A DNA stretch of 10,707 nucleotides from the NCBI GenBank assembly GCA_002408485.1, contig DHSP01000009.1, positions 27,778 through 38,484 on the forward strand. The letters are read 5' to 3'. The stretch comes from Proteiniphilum sp. UBA5283. GTDB lineage: Bacteria; Bacteroidota; Bacteroidia; Bacteroidales; Dysgonomonadaceae. The position numbers and the translations under genes are program-made. Positions 1 through 6,274 of the stretch are shown here, in pieces. The first letter of the stretch is position 1. Each line of letters begins with the position of its first letter. The notes beneath the pieces are model-generated. The model saw nothing but the letters and a program-made list of their open reading frames with translations. It did not search any database and had not been told where the DNA came from.

Positions 1-8
1 TATCTTTG
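1..8 (+). promoter_or_regulatory. Promoter -7 box for comB
   Basis: TATCTTTG matches the Bacteroidota -7 consensus TAnnTTTG and continues as GCAG, as at the nusB and winged-helix promoters in this window. The -33 element lies outside the window. Transcription should begin about 4-6 bases after the box, around position 12-14, which leaves only about 5-7 bases before the comB ATG at 19. Confidence 0.7.
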
Positions 9-18
9 CAGAAAAAAG

Positions 19-732
19 ATGATTCTCGATCTCTGTCCCTCCCCCGCCCTCTATCCATACTACCAGAAAGAAAACGATACGGTCATTGTGGTTGATGTCT
101 TCAGGGCTTCTGCCACCATATGCGCCATGCTTCACAACGGAGCAGCAGCAGTAATTCCTGTACCCGATATTGAACAGGCAAAACACTATAAGGCGGCTGG
201 CTTTCTGGTGGGTGCGGAACGAAAAACCCGCAAGTGTGATTTTGCCGATTTCGGCAACTCTCCCTTCGACTACAAACCGGAGATTGTGGCCGGCAAGGAA
301 GTTGTGTTTACTACCACCAACGGCACCATGGCCATAGAAATGGGGCAGGAGAGCAAGCATTTGTTCATCGGAACATTTTCCAACATCGACGCCCTGGCAG
401 ACAAATGCATGGAATCATCGGAGCGGATTGTCGTACTATGTGCAGGGTGGAATAACCGGGTAAATGTGGAGGACACCCTTTTTGGAGGTGCTTTCGCAGA
501 ACGATTATCGGAAAAAGCTGATATCACTCTCGGTTCCGACGCAGTCAGGATAGCCCTGACCTTGTGGCAACAGGCCAAAAGCGATCCACTGGCTTACCTG
601 CGGCAGAGCGATCATCACCAACGGCTCATCGACAATGGTGCAGAAGGCGACGCAGCCTTCTGCCTGCGGGAAAACACCACGACGGTGGTACCGGGCTACC
701 TCAAAGAGGAGAAGAAGCTCAGGAGACAATAA
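19..732 (+). CDS. comB: 2-phosphosulfolactate phosphatase family protein (ComB)
   Basis: This 237-residue protein belongs to the ComB family. The characterised archaeal enzyme removes phosphate from (R)-2-phospho-3-sulfolactate to give sulfolactate, a step of coenzyme M synthesis. Family features visible are VVDVFRASATI (residues 24-34), GNSPFDY (79-85), TTTNGT (98-103) and CAGW followed by EDTLFGGA (141-158). The length is normal and there is no signal peptide, so it should be cytosolic. The ATG at 19 is the only reasonable start; the next in-frame Met is residue 37, inside the conserved core. The gene stands alone and converges on the hslR-like gene 56 bp away. Members are widespread in bacteria that do not make coenzyme M, so the family assignment is secure but the physiological substrate here is not. 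No sulfolactate or sulfonate gene is in the window. Confidence 0.93.
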   Translation: MILDLCPSPALYPYYQKENDTVIVVDVFRASATICAMLHNGAAAVIPVPDIEQAKHYKAAGFLVGAERKTRKCDFADFGNSPFDYKPEIVAGKEVVFTTTNGTMAIEMGQESKHLFIGTFSNIDALADKCMESSERIVVLCAGWNNRVNVEDTLFGGAFAERLSEKADITLGSDAVRIALTLWQQAKSDPLAYLRQSDHHQRLIDNGAEGDAAFCLRENTTTVVPGYLKEEKKLRRQ

Positions 733-788
733 CTGAGCACACGACCGAACAATGTTAATCCTACTGTGACTGCCTTCTTCCCAAGCTG

Positions 789-1193
789 TCACTCATCCCA
801 GTCAAATTCACCGAAGTCGATTGACCCGGCAAACTGATCCAAGTCACGCCGCTCCTTCTTGGTGGGGCGCCCTGTACCCCGCTGGCGATCGACAAAGCCG
901 CTTATTTTATTCAACTCCAGTAATTCATATTCTTCGGGGGATGTTATATTCTCCATAAATTGCGGAACCATCTTCGCCCCCATCCGCTTGTCCGCCAGGG
1001 CAAGCACCTTGAACGAAAAGGTAACAGGAGGCTTGCGCACCTGAATGACCTCACCGGCGCGGATATTTCTGGAAGGCTTCACCGGTACATTGTCGATCAT
1101 TACACGCCCTTTTTTGCATGCCTCTGAGGCAATGGTGCGTGTTTTAAAAATCCGTACGGCCCACAACCATTTATCTATGCGTACTTCATCCAT
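789..1193 (-). CDS. hslR: S4-domain RNA-binding protein, Hsp15 (HslR)-like
   Basis: This 134-residue basic protein is a single S4 RNA-binding domain with a short charged tail. The S4 motif begins at once (VRIDKWLWAVRIFKTRT, residues 4-20) and continues through a Gly-Arg-Val strand and KPSRNIRAGEVIQV. The tail contains RGTGRPTKKERRDLDQF, typical of Hsp15 relatives, and ends in an acidic stretch, FDWDE. E. coli Hsp15 (133 residues) binds free 50S subunits that still carry a nascent chain on tRNA and helps recycle them. The gene is probably the last of the rplY-pth-hslR transcript, 47 bp after pth. Its TGA lies within a weak inverted repeat shared with the comB 3' side. The symbol is given by family resemblance; a generic S4-domain protein is the fallback. 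Confidence 0.9.
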   Translation of the reverse strand: MDEVRIDKWLWAVRIFKTRTIASEACKKGRVMIDNVPVKPSRNIRAGEVIQVRKPPVTFSFKVLALADKRMGAKMVPQFMENITSPEEYELLELNKISGFVDRQRGTGRPTKKERRDLDQFAGSIDFGEFDWDE

Positions 1194-1240
1194 TACAAAA
1201 TAAATAACTGATGATCTTTTATGAATTACGATACAATAAG

Positions 1241-1801
1241 CTACTTATTGTTATATTGATTCATCGTGATATTGATCCCGGAGAGACAAAAACTACGAAT
1301 GATCTCGGTAGCTGTTTCTATTCGTTCCGGGAGCTGCCGCTTTTCCTCGTCGGAAAATTCCTCCAACACATAATTAACCTGCGCTCCCCGTGGGAAGTCA
1401 TTGCCAATGCCAAACCGAAGACGGGGGTAATTTTGTCCGATCAGGTCCTGAATGTGCTTCAGCCCATTGTGCCCCGCATCGCTCCCCTTCGATTTGAGCC
1501 GCAATGTACCAAAAGGCAGCGCCAGGTCATCGACCACCACCAACAGGTTTTCTGTCCTGATCTTCTCCTTCTGCAACCAATAACGGACGGCATTGCCACT
1601 CAAGTTCATAAAGGTAGAAGGTTTGAGAAGAATCAGCGACTTATTTCTGAGCCGCATCTCAGACACAAAACCATAACGGCGGTCCTCAAAAACAGCATTG
1701 GACGCTTTTGCAAAAGCGTCCAACACCATAAATCCAATATTGTGGCGGGTTAGCTCGTAATCGGATCCGATGTTTCCCAATCCCGCAATCAAATACTTCA
1801 T
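1241..1801 (-). CDS. pth: Peptidyl-tRNA hydrolase
   Basis: This is a complete 186-residue Pth, which cleaves the ester bond between peptide and tRNA in peptidyl-tRNAs that drop off the ribosome. The catalytic set is intact by comparison with the E. coli enzyme: Asn10 in GLGNIG, His20 in TRHNIG, Asn66 in KPSTFMNLSG, Asp91 in VVVDDLALP, and His111-Asn112 in GHNGLK. RLRFGIG follows in the normal place. The start at 1801 puts Asn10 and His20 at their E. coli positions. It begins 15 bp after rplY, a neighbour relation (ctc-pth) seen in many bacteria, so the two are surely co-transcribed. Codons 27-35 contain a perfect 26-bp palindrome (1698-1723) not required by the protein motif. The C-terminus (NQYNNK) is low-complexity but short. 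Confidence 0.97.
   Translation of the reverse strand: MKYLIAGLGNIGSDYELTRHNIGFMVLDAFAKASNAVFEDRRYGFVSEMRLRNKSLILLKPSTFMNLSGNAVRYWLQKEKIRTENLLVVVDDLALPFGTLRLKSKGSDAGHNGLKHIQDLIGQNYPRLRFGIGNDFPRGAQVNYVLEEFSDEEKRQLPERIETATEIIRSFCLSGINITMNQYNNK
1698..1723. repeat. Perfect 26-bp palindrome inside pth
   Basis: The half-site TTGGACGCTTTTG is followed directly by its exact reverse complement CAAAAGCGTCCAA, with the centre between 1710 and 1711. Symmetry stops at the next base pair on each side. On the coding (minus) strand it spans Leu27 to Asn35, encoding LDAFAKAS. As DNA it could be a dimer-binding site or cruciform; as RNA it could form a hairpin of about 11 bp with a 4-base loop early in the pth message. 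Which of these applies, if any, cannot be told from sequence. Confidence 0.9.
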
Positions 1802-1816
1802 TGACTAACTCATTGA

Positions 1817-2395
1817 TTATTCTGCTTTGGCAGCCGCACCTCTGGCAGCACGCGTCAATTGCACGCGGCAAACTACGGCATTCTTGGCATTCAGTATCTC
1901 CAGGTCTTCGAAACTCAACTGCCCTACTTGTATCGATTTGCCCAGTTCCAGCTTTTCAACATTTACCACCAATTCTTCGGGTAATTTTGCGGGCAATGCT
2001 TTTACTTTCAGTTTACGGATATCGAGCGACAGCTTACCTCCGGCTCTTACACCAGCAGCAAGACCTTCCAGGCGTACCGGGATCTCAATCACCACGGGTA
2101 CATTTTCAAATACATGCAGGAAGTCGATATGCAGAATGGTATCTTTTACCGGGTGAAACTGCACATCTTTCACGACTGCTGTTATTTTTTTCTTTCCGAG
2201 ATCGAGATCCACCAGAAATACTTCGGGGGTGTATATCAAATTACGGACATCACCGCTTTTTACGACAAAGTTCAGGTTCTCTTCATTGTGGCCGCCGTAA
2301 ACCACGCAAGGGATCAGGCTCTCACTACGATATGCCCTTGCCGCTTTCTTCCCGAAATCATCTCTGATCTCGCCTTTTAGTCCAAATGTCTTCAT
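1817..2395 (-). CDS. rplY: 50S ribosomal protein L25 / general stress protein Ctc
   Basis: This 192-residue protein has the two-domain Ctc (TL5) form of L25. The N-terminal 5S-rRNA-binding beta-barrel covers about residues 1-92 (MKTFGLKGEIRDDFGKKAAR, IPCVVYGG, the FHPVKDTILHIDFL strand) and a C-terminal TL5 beta domain follows to about residue 178 (IEIPVRLEGLAAGVRAGG, LPEELVVNVEKLELGKSI). The end is an Ala/Lys-rich tail, common in this family. L25 binds 5S rRNA in the central protuberance of the 50S subunit. It is the first gene of the rplY-pth-hslR block, read from a well-formed promoter at 2477-2507 with a leader of about 75 bases. The Ctc form is longer than the single-domain E. coli L25 (94 residues), as expected for Bacteroidota. 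Confidence 0.96.
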   Translation of the reverse strand: MKTFGLKGEIRDDFGKKAARAYRSESLIPCVVYGGHNEENLNFVVKSGDVRNLIYTPEVFLVDLDLGKKKITAVVKDVQFHPVKDTILHIDFLHVFENVPVVIEIPVRLEGLAAGVRAGGKLSLDIRKLKVKALPAKLPEELVVNVEKLELGKSIQVGQLSFEDLEILNAKNAVVCRVQLTRAARGAAAKAE

Positions 2396-2425
2396 TTTTT
2401 AATTGTTGTTTGTGTTACTCAAAAT

Positions 2426-2463
2426 AAAGCTGCTTTCTTTATTTCCCATCACACGGGAGCTTT
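2426..2463 (-). promoter_or_regulatory. Possible structured leader of the rplY operon
   Basis: Within the rplY 5' leader (minus strand), AAAGCT-CCC and GGG...AGCTTT can pair as a 9-bp interrupted helix closing a 7-base loop, with a 13-base purine-rich bulge on one side. An AUUUUG stretch follows. Ribosomal-protein leaders often carry autoregulatory structure, but the bulge makes this fold uncertain and no known L25 leader motif is recognised. Confidence 0.25.
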
Positions 2464-2476
2464 CAAAAAAGCGGCG

Positions 2477-2507
2477 CAAAGTTAGTGATTTTCTTTTTAT
2501 TGCACAA
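2477..2507 (-). promoter_or_regulatory. Promoter of the rplY-pth-hslR block
   Basis: Read on the minus strand, TTG (2505-2507) is followed by a 20-base spacer and TAACTTTG (2484 down to 2477), an exact TAnnTTTG -7 box with a standard -33/-7 distance. It lies in the 115-bp gap after the hexosaminidase stop codon, so the translation block can be transcribed independently of that gene. The expected start near 2472 gives a leader of about 75 bases. Confidence 0.8.
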
Positions 2508-2510
2508 TCT

Positions 2511-4415
2511 TTATCTCGCTCTTTTTTTCAGATCTTCTATCCGTATGCTCATCAACCGCCCTATTGGCTTGTCACCCCTGTAGGTGATGATCCGCATGAT
2601 ATCTGCATCTTTCGGCACCCTAAGTGCTTCGCTGTACTTCGGGTAAAAATTGTCGGGCGTGGAAGCATCGAAGCTGGTATAAATATCCAGTCCTTTAATC
2701 TCCGGCGTAAGGGTCACATAGTAGGCATCTCCCTCTTTTTTTACAGATACAACGGGATCGTACATGGCCGGCGAATATTTGGTTTCAGCATAGCCGAACC
2801 GCACAAAATGATCTTCGGTCTTCATGATGAACCGGTCCCAGTCCTTCTTCGACGCGGGCGACCATAATGATTCGGACACCGCAAAACCACGTGGCCAGGT
2901 CATATACTCGGCCTGACGGATATTGTATACCTGCTCGGTCCACAGGTTGGCCTGACCACCGAGGATATATTTTGCATTTGCACCATCCGGGACAGGATCA
3001 AACTGATAAGTTCTGCTTAGTCGCAAGCTGCTGTAAACACGGGGATCGGTGGAAAGATCGCCCTGCATCAGGTCAATATAAACATAGTTGCTGGGGCTCA
3101 TCACCACATAATGTCCCGAGTTGGAAGCCTCTATCCCGTACTGAACACCCCGCCAGCTCATCAGCGCGGTGGTTGAGGTTATCCCCCCTTCCAGGATCTC
3201 ATCCCATCCCATCATCTTTTTGCCTTTGTCCAGAATAATCTTTTCCACCCTTTTGCCGAAATAAGACTGTACGGCAGCCATATCTTTTAACCCTTCACGC
3301 TTCATCAGCTGCTTCACGTCGGGACTCTTTTCCCAAAAGGTGTAGGGAGCCTCATCGCCACCCGTGTGAATATACTCAAACGGGAAGAGATCGGCAATCT
3401 CCTCAATTACCTTATCCATAAACTCATACACTTTCTCACTGGCCGGATTAAGGGTGTTCTCGTAGATGGCGGCAGGACGCCCCCCGGTATTCCAGTCGAG
3501 GAAAGGAGCGCCTGTACGCACGAAATGATCGCCACTCCCTGGGAAGCAGGCCAACTCCGGATAGGCAGCCAGCACAGCCGAACTATGCCCCGGCACATCA
3601 ATTTCGGGCATCACCCGGATATTGCGCTCCATGGCATACCGCACCACCTCTTTAACCTCTTCCTGTGTATAGTAACCTCCATAGCTCCTGGGAGCATCGG
3701 GATCAGGTTGTGAGAAACCGCCAAACCATCCAATCTGTTCCGTACGCCATGCACCAATCTCCGTCAGCCTGGGCAGGCTTTTGATCTCGATACGCCATCC
3801 CTCGTCATCGGTCAGGTGCCAATGAAACATGTTGTATTTGTATTTCACCATGTTGTCGAGATACTGCTTTACCTCGTCCACCGTAAAGAAATGGCGGGCC
3901 ACGTCAAGCATCATCCCTCGCCATCCCACCCTCGGGTAATCCGTAACCTCCACAAGGGGTACCTGCCACAATACATTCTCAATCCTCTTGTTGCTCTCTA
4001 TTTGCGGAGGAAGCAACTGGAAGAGGGTCTGAACGCCATAGAGTAAGCCAGCCGGCTTATTGGCTCTGATGGTAATCTTTTGCGATGTTACATTCAGCGT
4101 ATAACCTTCCTCGCCAAGAACGGAATCGGTCTTCTTGTTCAAGGATAGTTCAATATCGCCGCTGGTTTTATCCTTACGCACGGTTATCTTTTTCCCGGGT
4201 GCGTGCGACAGTTTTTCCTTCAACAAACCGGTCACATAGGCTGTTTCCTTTCCTGACGGAATCGAAATAACCACTTCGTCGGGCAACACATAATATCCGC
4301 CCTTTTCCAAAAGTGAGACTGGTTCCGGAATAATGGAGATGCTCCGCTCGGCCTGCTGGGCAAAACCGGCTATCCAGCACAAAACAAGTGCCAGGGTGAT
4401 CATGCTTCGCTTCAT
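2511..4415 (-). CDS. Secreted beta-N-acetylhexosaminidase, GH20
   Basis: This 634-residue exported enzyme hydrolyses terminal non-reducing beta-linked GlcNAc or GalNAc from glycans. A Sec signal peptide covers residues 1-19 (MKRSM, hydrophobic core, GFA before QQ), with no lipobox Cys, so it should be periplasmic or secreted. A GH20b N-terminal domain (about 25-155, IIPEPVSLLEKGG) precedes the catalytic barrel (about 160-510). The barrel includes WRGMMLDVARHF (substrate-binding Arg166), NMFHWHLTDDEGWR (195-208), MPEIDVPGHSSA and HTGGDEAP, with the catalytic Asp354-Glu355 pair used in substrate-assisted catalysis. GWDEIL, MSWRG and GGQANLWTEQV follow. About 100 residues of beta-rich C-terminal domain complete it. 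It has its own promoter and no SusCD or sulfatase neighbours, so it is not in a recognisable polysaccharide-utilisation locus. Linkage specificity (chitobiose, mucin, N-glycan) cannot be read from the sequence. Confidence 0.96.
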   Translation of the reverse strand: MKRSMITLALVLCWIAGFAQQAERSISIIPEPVSLLEKGGYYVLPDEVVISIPSGKETAYVTGLLKEKLSHAPGKKITVRKDKTSGDIELSLNKKTDSVLGEEGYTLNVTSQKITIRANKPAGLLYGVQTLFQLLPPQIESNKRIENVLWQVPLVEVTDYPRVGWRGMMLDVARHFFTVDEVKQYLDNMVKYKYNMFHWHLTDDEGWRIEIKSLPRLTEIGAWRTEQIGWFGGFSQPDPDAPRSYGGYYTQEEVKEVVRYAMERNIRVMPEIDVPGHSSAVLAAYPELACFPGSGDHFVRTGAPFLDWNTGGRPAAIYENTLNPASEKVYEFMDKVIEEIADLFPFEYIHTGGDEAPYTFWEKSPDVKQLMKREGLKDMAAVQSYFGKRVEKIILDKGKKMMGWDEILEGGITSTTALMSWRGVQYGIEASNSGHYVVMSPSNYVYIDLMQGDLSTDPRVYSSLRLSRTYQFDPVPDGANAKYILGGQANLWTEQVYNIRQAEYMTWPRGFAVSESLWSPASKKDWDRFIMKTEDHFVRFGYAETKYSPAMYDPVVSVKKEGDAYYVTLTPEIKGLDIYTSFDASTPDNFYPKYSEALRVPKDADIMRIITYRGDKPIGRLMSIRIEDLKKRAR

Positions 4416-4442
4416 TTATTAAATATATTTTTTTTATTTCGG

Positions 4443-4450
4443 CAAATCTA
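4443..4450 (-). promoter_or_regulatory. Promoter -7 box for the GH20 hexosaminidase
   Basis: On the minus strand the bases read TAGATTTG, an exact TAnnTTTG -7 box, followed by CC. No clear TTG is seen at the usual -33 distance. Expected initiation near 4438 gives a leader of roughly 20-25 bases before the ATG at 4415. The A/T-rich leader has no strong Shine-Dalgarno sequence. Confidence 0.65.
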
Positions 4451-4956
4451 CAAAATATTTTCGTAATTCTTGCATAAATTCATCCAACCAATATCATTTT
4501 CAAATAATTCCTGCCAGATATCTCTCTTTTGTTATCTTGCCCCTTAACCCACAATGTGTCTTTCGATGGACACTGGCTATACCTGAACTGGCATCCCTTA
4601 TTACCCCCTTATATTTAAATGAAGGATTATAAAGAGACACCGAAGCAGGTACGGGCTATATATAGACAAAAACCGATGCAAGTGTGGAGAGAGAGTGTGT
4701 GTAAAGCGAACACGGGCTGTAGCCCTCCTACCAACAAGATGGAATCCTGCCGAAACCCTTTGCTGTATCTGTTTATCATCACTGTCTCTTTCAAAAAAAT
4801 TCGGCTTGAGATCGTGTTTGAAATGTCTGGCTACGCTCTAAAGAGGGACGCGCCTGAGGTTAAGGCCTGTGATCATTATCATGAAAGGATCATGAAAGGA
4901 TACATGTAAAGTGGCTATTCATTTTTATTTCTATACGAAATACCGAAAAAAATAAC
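4451..4956. other. Intergenic gap without a convincing gene
   Basis: This gap separates the divergent GH20 gene and nusB operon. It holds promoters at its two edges and little else that can be named. A 96-codon open frame (4619-4909, plus) has no recognisable motif and a composition unlike its neighbours, so it is not called as a gene. Small items seen are a GGGC-TGTA-GCCC hairpin at 4714-4725, a GA/GT-rich run near 4684-4702, an 11-bp tandem duplication at 4878-4899, and a degenerate -7-like TTATCTTG at 4532-4539. No tRNA, tmRNA, RNase P RNA or SRP RNA could be recognised. A small RNA or a decayed gene remains possible. Confidence 0.5.
4878..4899. repeat. 11-bp tandem duplication
   Basis: ATCATGAAAGG occurs twice back to back (4878-4888 and 4889-4899), about 60 bp upstream of the nusB -7 box. 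It could be a slippage product or a paired operator half-site; two copies alone do not decide. Confidence 0.5.
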
Positions 4957-4964
4957 TACTTTTG
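4957..4964 (+). promoter_or_regulatory. Promoter -7 box for the nusB operon
   Basis: TACTTTTG is an exact TAnnTTTG -7 box continuing as CAG. The region 20 bases upstream is A/T-rich but lacks a clear TTG, so the -33 element is weak. Expected initiation near 4968 leaves a leader of about 24 bases before nusB. Confidence 0.7.
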
Positions 4965-4991
4965 CAGTTCCAAAATAAGTTCATTTAAACA

Positions 4992-5918
4992 ATGATAAAC
5001 AGAAATTTAATTCGTATAAGGATTGTCCAGATCGTTTACGCATGGTACCAAAATACGAATAAGGATTTGCGGAATGCCGAAAAAGAACTCCTGTTCGGCC
5101 TGCAGAAATCATACGATCTTTACTTTTATCTGCTGCTGCTGATGGTAGAACTAACCAAGGCTTATGAAAACAGGGTGGAGGTAAAACGGAACAAGTATTT
5201 GCCGTCAGACGAAGATCTGAATCCCAACACCCATCTGCTCGACAACAAATTCATGCTTCAGCTGAGGGACAACAGACAGTTTCAAAAGCAGCTTGCCGAT
5301 CGTCCTATGATGTGGGATGCCAACGAATCGTTCGTAAAGACCCTGTTGGATACCATACTATGCTCAGACACCTACAAGGAATACACCGAGATCGCTAATC
5401 CCACATACGATGAGGATCGGGAGTTCTGGAGAAAGTCGTTCAAACAATTTATCTATATGAACGAGGAGCTGGACGATATCCTCGAAGACGAATGTATTTA
5501 TTGGAACGACGATGTGGAGATTGTGCAGACTTTTGTTCTGAAAACAATCAAGAAGTTCTCCGAAGGAAAAGGTGCAAGCCAACCGCTTCTTCCCATGTTT
5601 AAAAACGAGGAAGACAAGGAGTATGCCCTCAAACTCCTGCACGACACCATCCTGAACGAAAAAAAATACAGGGAGCTGATCGACAAACACACCGACAAAT
5701 GGGATTTCGACCGTATCGCATTCATGGACCTCATCATTATGCAGGTAGCTCTTTCTGAGATATTTACATTCGAATCCATCCCGACCAGCGTCTCCCTGAA
5801 CGAATATATTGAGATTGCCAAATCCTACAGCACCCCCAAAAGCAGTACGTTCATCAACGGAATATTGGATGCCATTGTACAGCAAATAAAAGAAGAAAAT
5901 CGTATCTTTAAAAATTAA
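4992..5918 (+). CDS. nusB: Transcription antitermination protein NusB (long Bacteroidota form)
   Basis: NusB binds boxA RNA with NusE (S10) and supports processive transcription of rRNA operons. At 308 residues this is more than twice E. coli NusB (139). The first helix looks like the usual NusB start (residues 2-18, INRNLIRIRIVQIVYAWYQ). The conserved second half is at the C-terminus (about 235-300): WDFDRIAFMDLIIMQVALSEI, IPTSVSLNEYIEIAKSYS and FINGILDAIVQQI, matching the family's R-x-D-LIL-A-EI / P-VslNEyIelAK / FiNGiLd pattern. Between lie about 200 residues rich in charged and aromatic residues that canonical NusB lacks. Long NusB proteins are usual in Bacteroidota, so this is a lineage trait and not a fusion accident. 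It is the first gene of a rightward block with yajC 31 bp downstream. Confidence 0.93.
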   Translation: MINRNLIRIRIVQIVYAWYQNTNKDLRNAEKELLFGLQKSYDLYFYLLLLMVELTKAYENRVEVKRNKYLPSDEDLNPNTHLLDNKFMLQLRDNRQFQKQLADRPMMWDANESFVKTLLDTILCSDTYKEYTEIANPTYDEDREFWRKSFKQFIYMNEELDDILEDECIYWNDDVEIVQTFVLKTIKKFSEGKGASQPLLPMFKNEEDKEYALKLLHDTILNEKKYRELIDKHTDKWDFDRIAFMDLIIMQVALSEIFTFESIPTSVSLNEYIEIAKSYSTPKSSTFINGILDAIVQQIKEENRIFKN

Positions 5919-5949
5919 TTCTAAGTTATAACTCTAAACATCAAATTGT

Positions 5950-6261
5950 ATGAATATTTTATTACAAGCAGCTCCGGCCGGCGGAATGGGTGGAATGACC
6001 AGCACACTGTTAATGATGGTGGCCATTATCGCTGTGTTTTATTTCTTTATGATCCGTCCGCAGCAAAAGAAACAAAAAGAACTGCAGAAAAGTCGTGAGG
6101 CAATGAAAGTGGGCGACAAAGTTGTTACCTCAGGCGGCATTCACGGGAGAATCAAGGAAGTGGGTGACACCTGGTTTCTGGTAGAAGTGGCCGATGGTGT
6201 GAAAATAAAATTTGAAAAAGCATCGGTTTTTGCCTCTTCGGCCGACGTTACGACGAACTAA
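5950..6261 (+). CDS. yajC: Preprotein translocase accessory subunit YajC
   Basis: This 103-residue inner-membrane protein has the YajC layout: a short Gly/Met-rich N-terminus, one membrane helix (about residues 17-35), then MIRPQQKKQKE directly after the helix, which is the family hallmark. A small cytosolic beta domain follows (MKVGDKVVTSGGIHGRI, VEVADGVKIKFEKASV). YajC associates with SecDF and SecYEG. It begins 31 bp after nusB and ends 13 bp before the YbbR-domain gene, consistent with one transcript. The start at 5950 is preferred because the protein then has normal length and there is no upstream in-frame alternative in the short gap. Confidence 0.96.
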   Translation: MNILLQAAPAGGMGGMTSTLLMMVAIIAVFYFFMIRPQQKKQKELQKSREAMKVGDKVVTSGGIHGRIKEVGDTWFLVEVADGVKIKFEKASVFASSADVTTN

Positions 6262-6274
6262 ACCTTTCTTTTCT

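Noticed and set aside
242..257. TTGCCGA-TT-TCGGCAA inverted repeat in comB
   Set aside because: Seven-base arms are expected by chance in a window of this size, and the site is within ordinary conserved coding sequence.
766..792. GTGAC...GTCAC inverted repeat between comB and hslR as a bidirectional terminator
   Set aside because: Only 5 bp of outer stem with a poor interior and no T tract on either side; it also overlaps the hslR stop codon.
1801..2367. 188-codon plus-strand open frame opposite rplY
   Set aside because: It is a complement-strand shadow of L25; the minus-strand reading matches the whole L25/Ctc family while this one shows no family features.
4714..4760. tRNA-like start (GGGCTGTAGC) in the intergenic gap
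   Set aside because: No cloverleaf: no T-loop GTTC sequence, no anticodon stem and no matching acceptor 3' strand at the right distance.
4619..4909. 96-codon open frame on the plus strand as a gene
   Set aside because: No recognisable motif, odd composition with scattered Cys and Pro, no clear promoter or ribosome-binding site, and it lies in a gap with repeat-like patches.
6212..6274. Upstream start (6212) for the YbbR-domain protein
   Set aside because: It would overlap yajC by 50 bp and add a basic Arg/Pro-rich segment; the ATG at 6275 gives normal spacing and a normal N-terminus.
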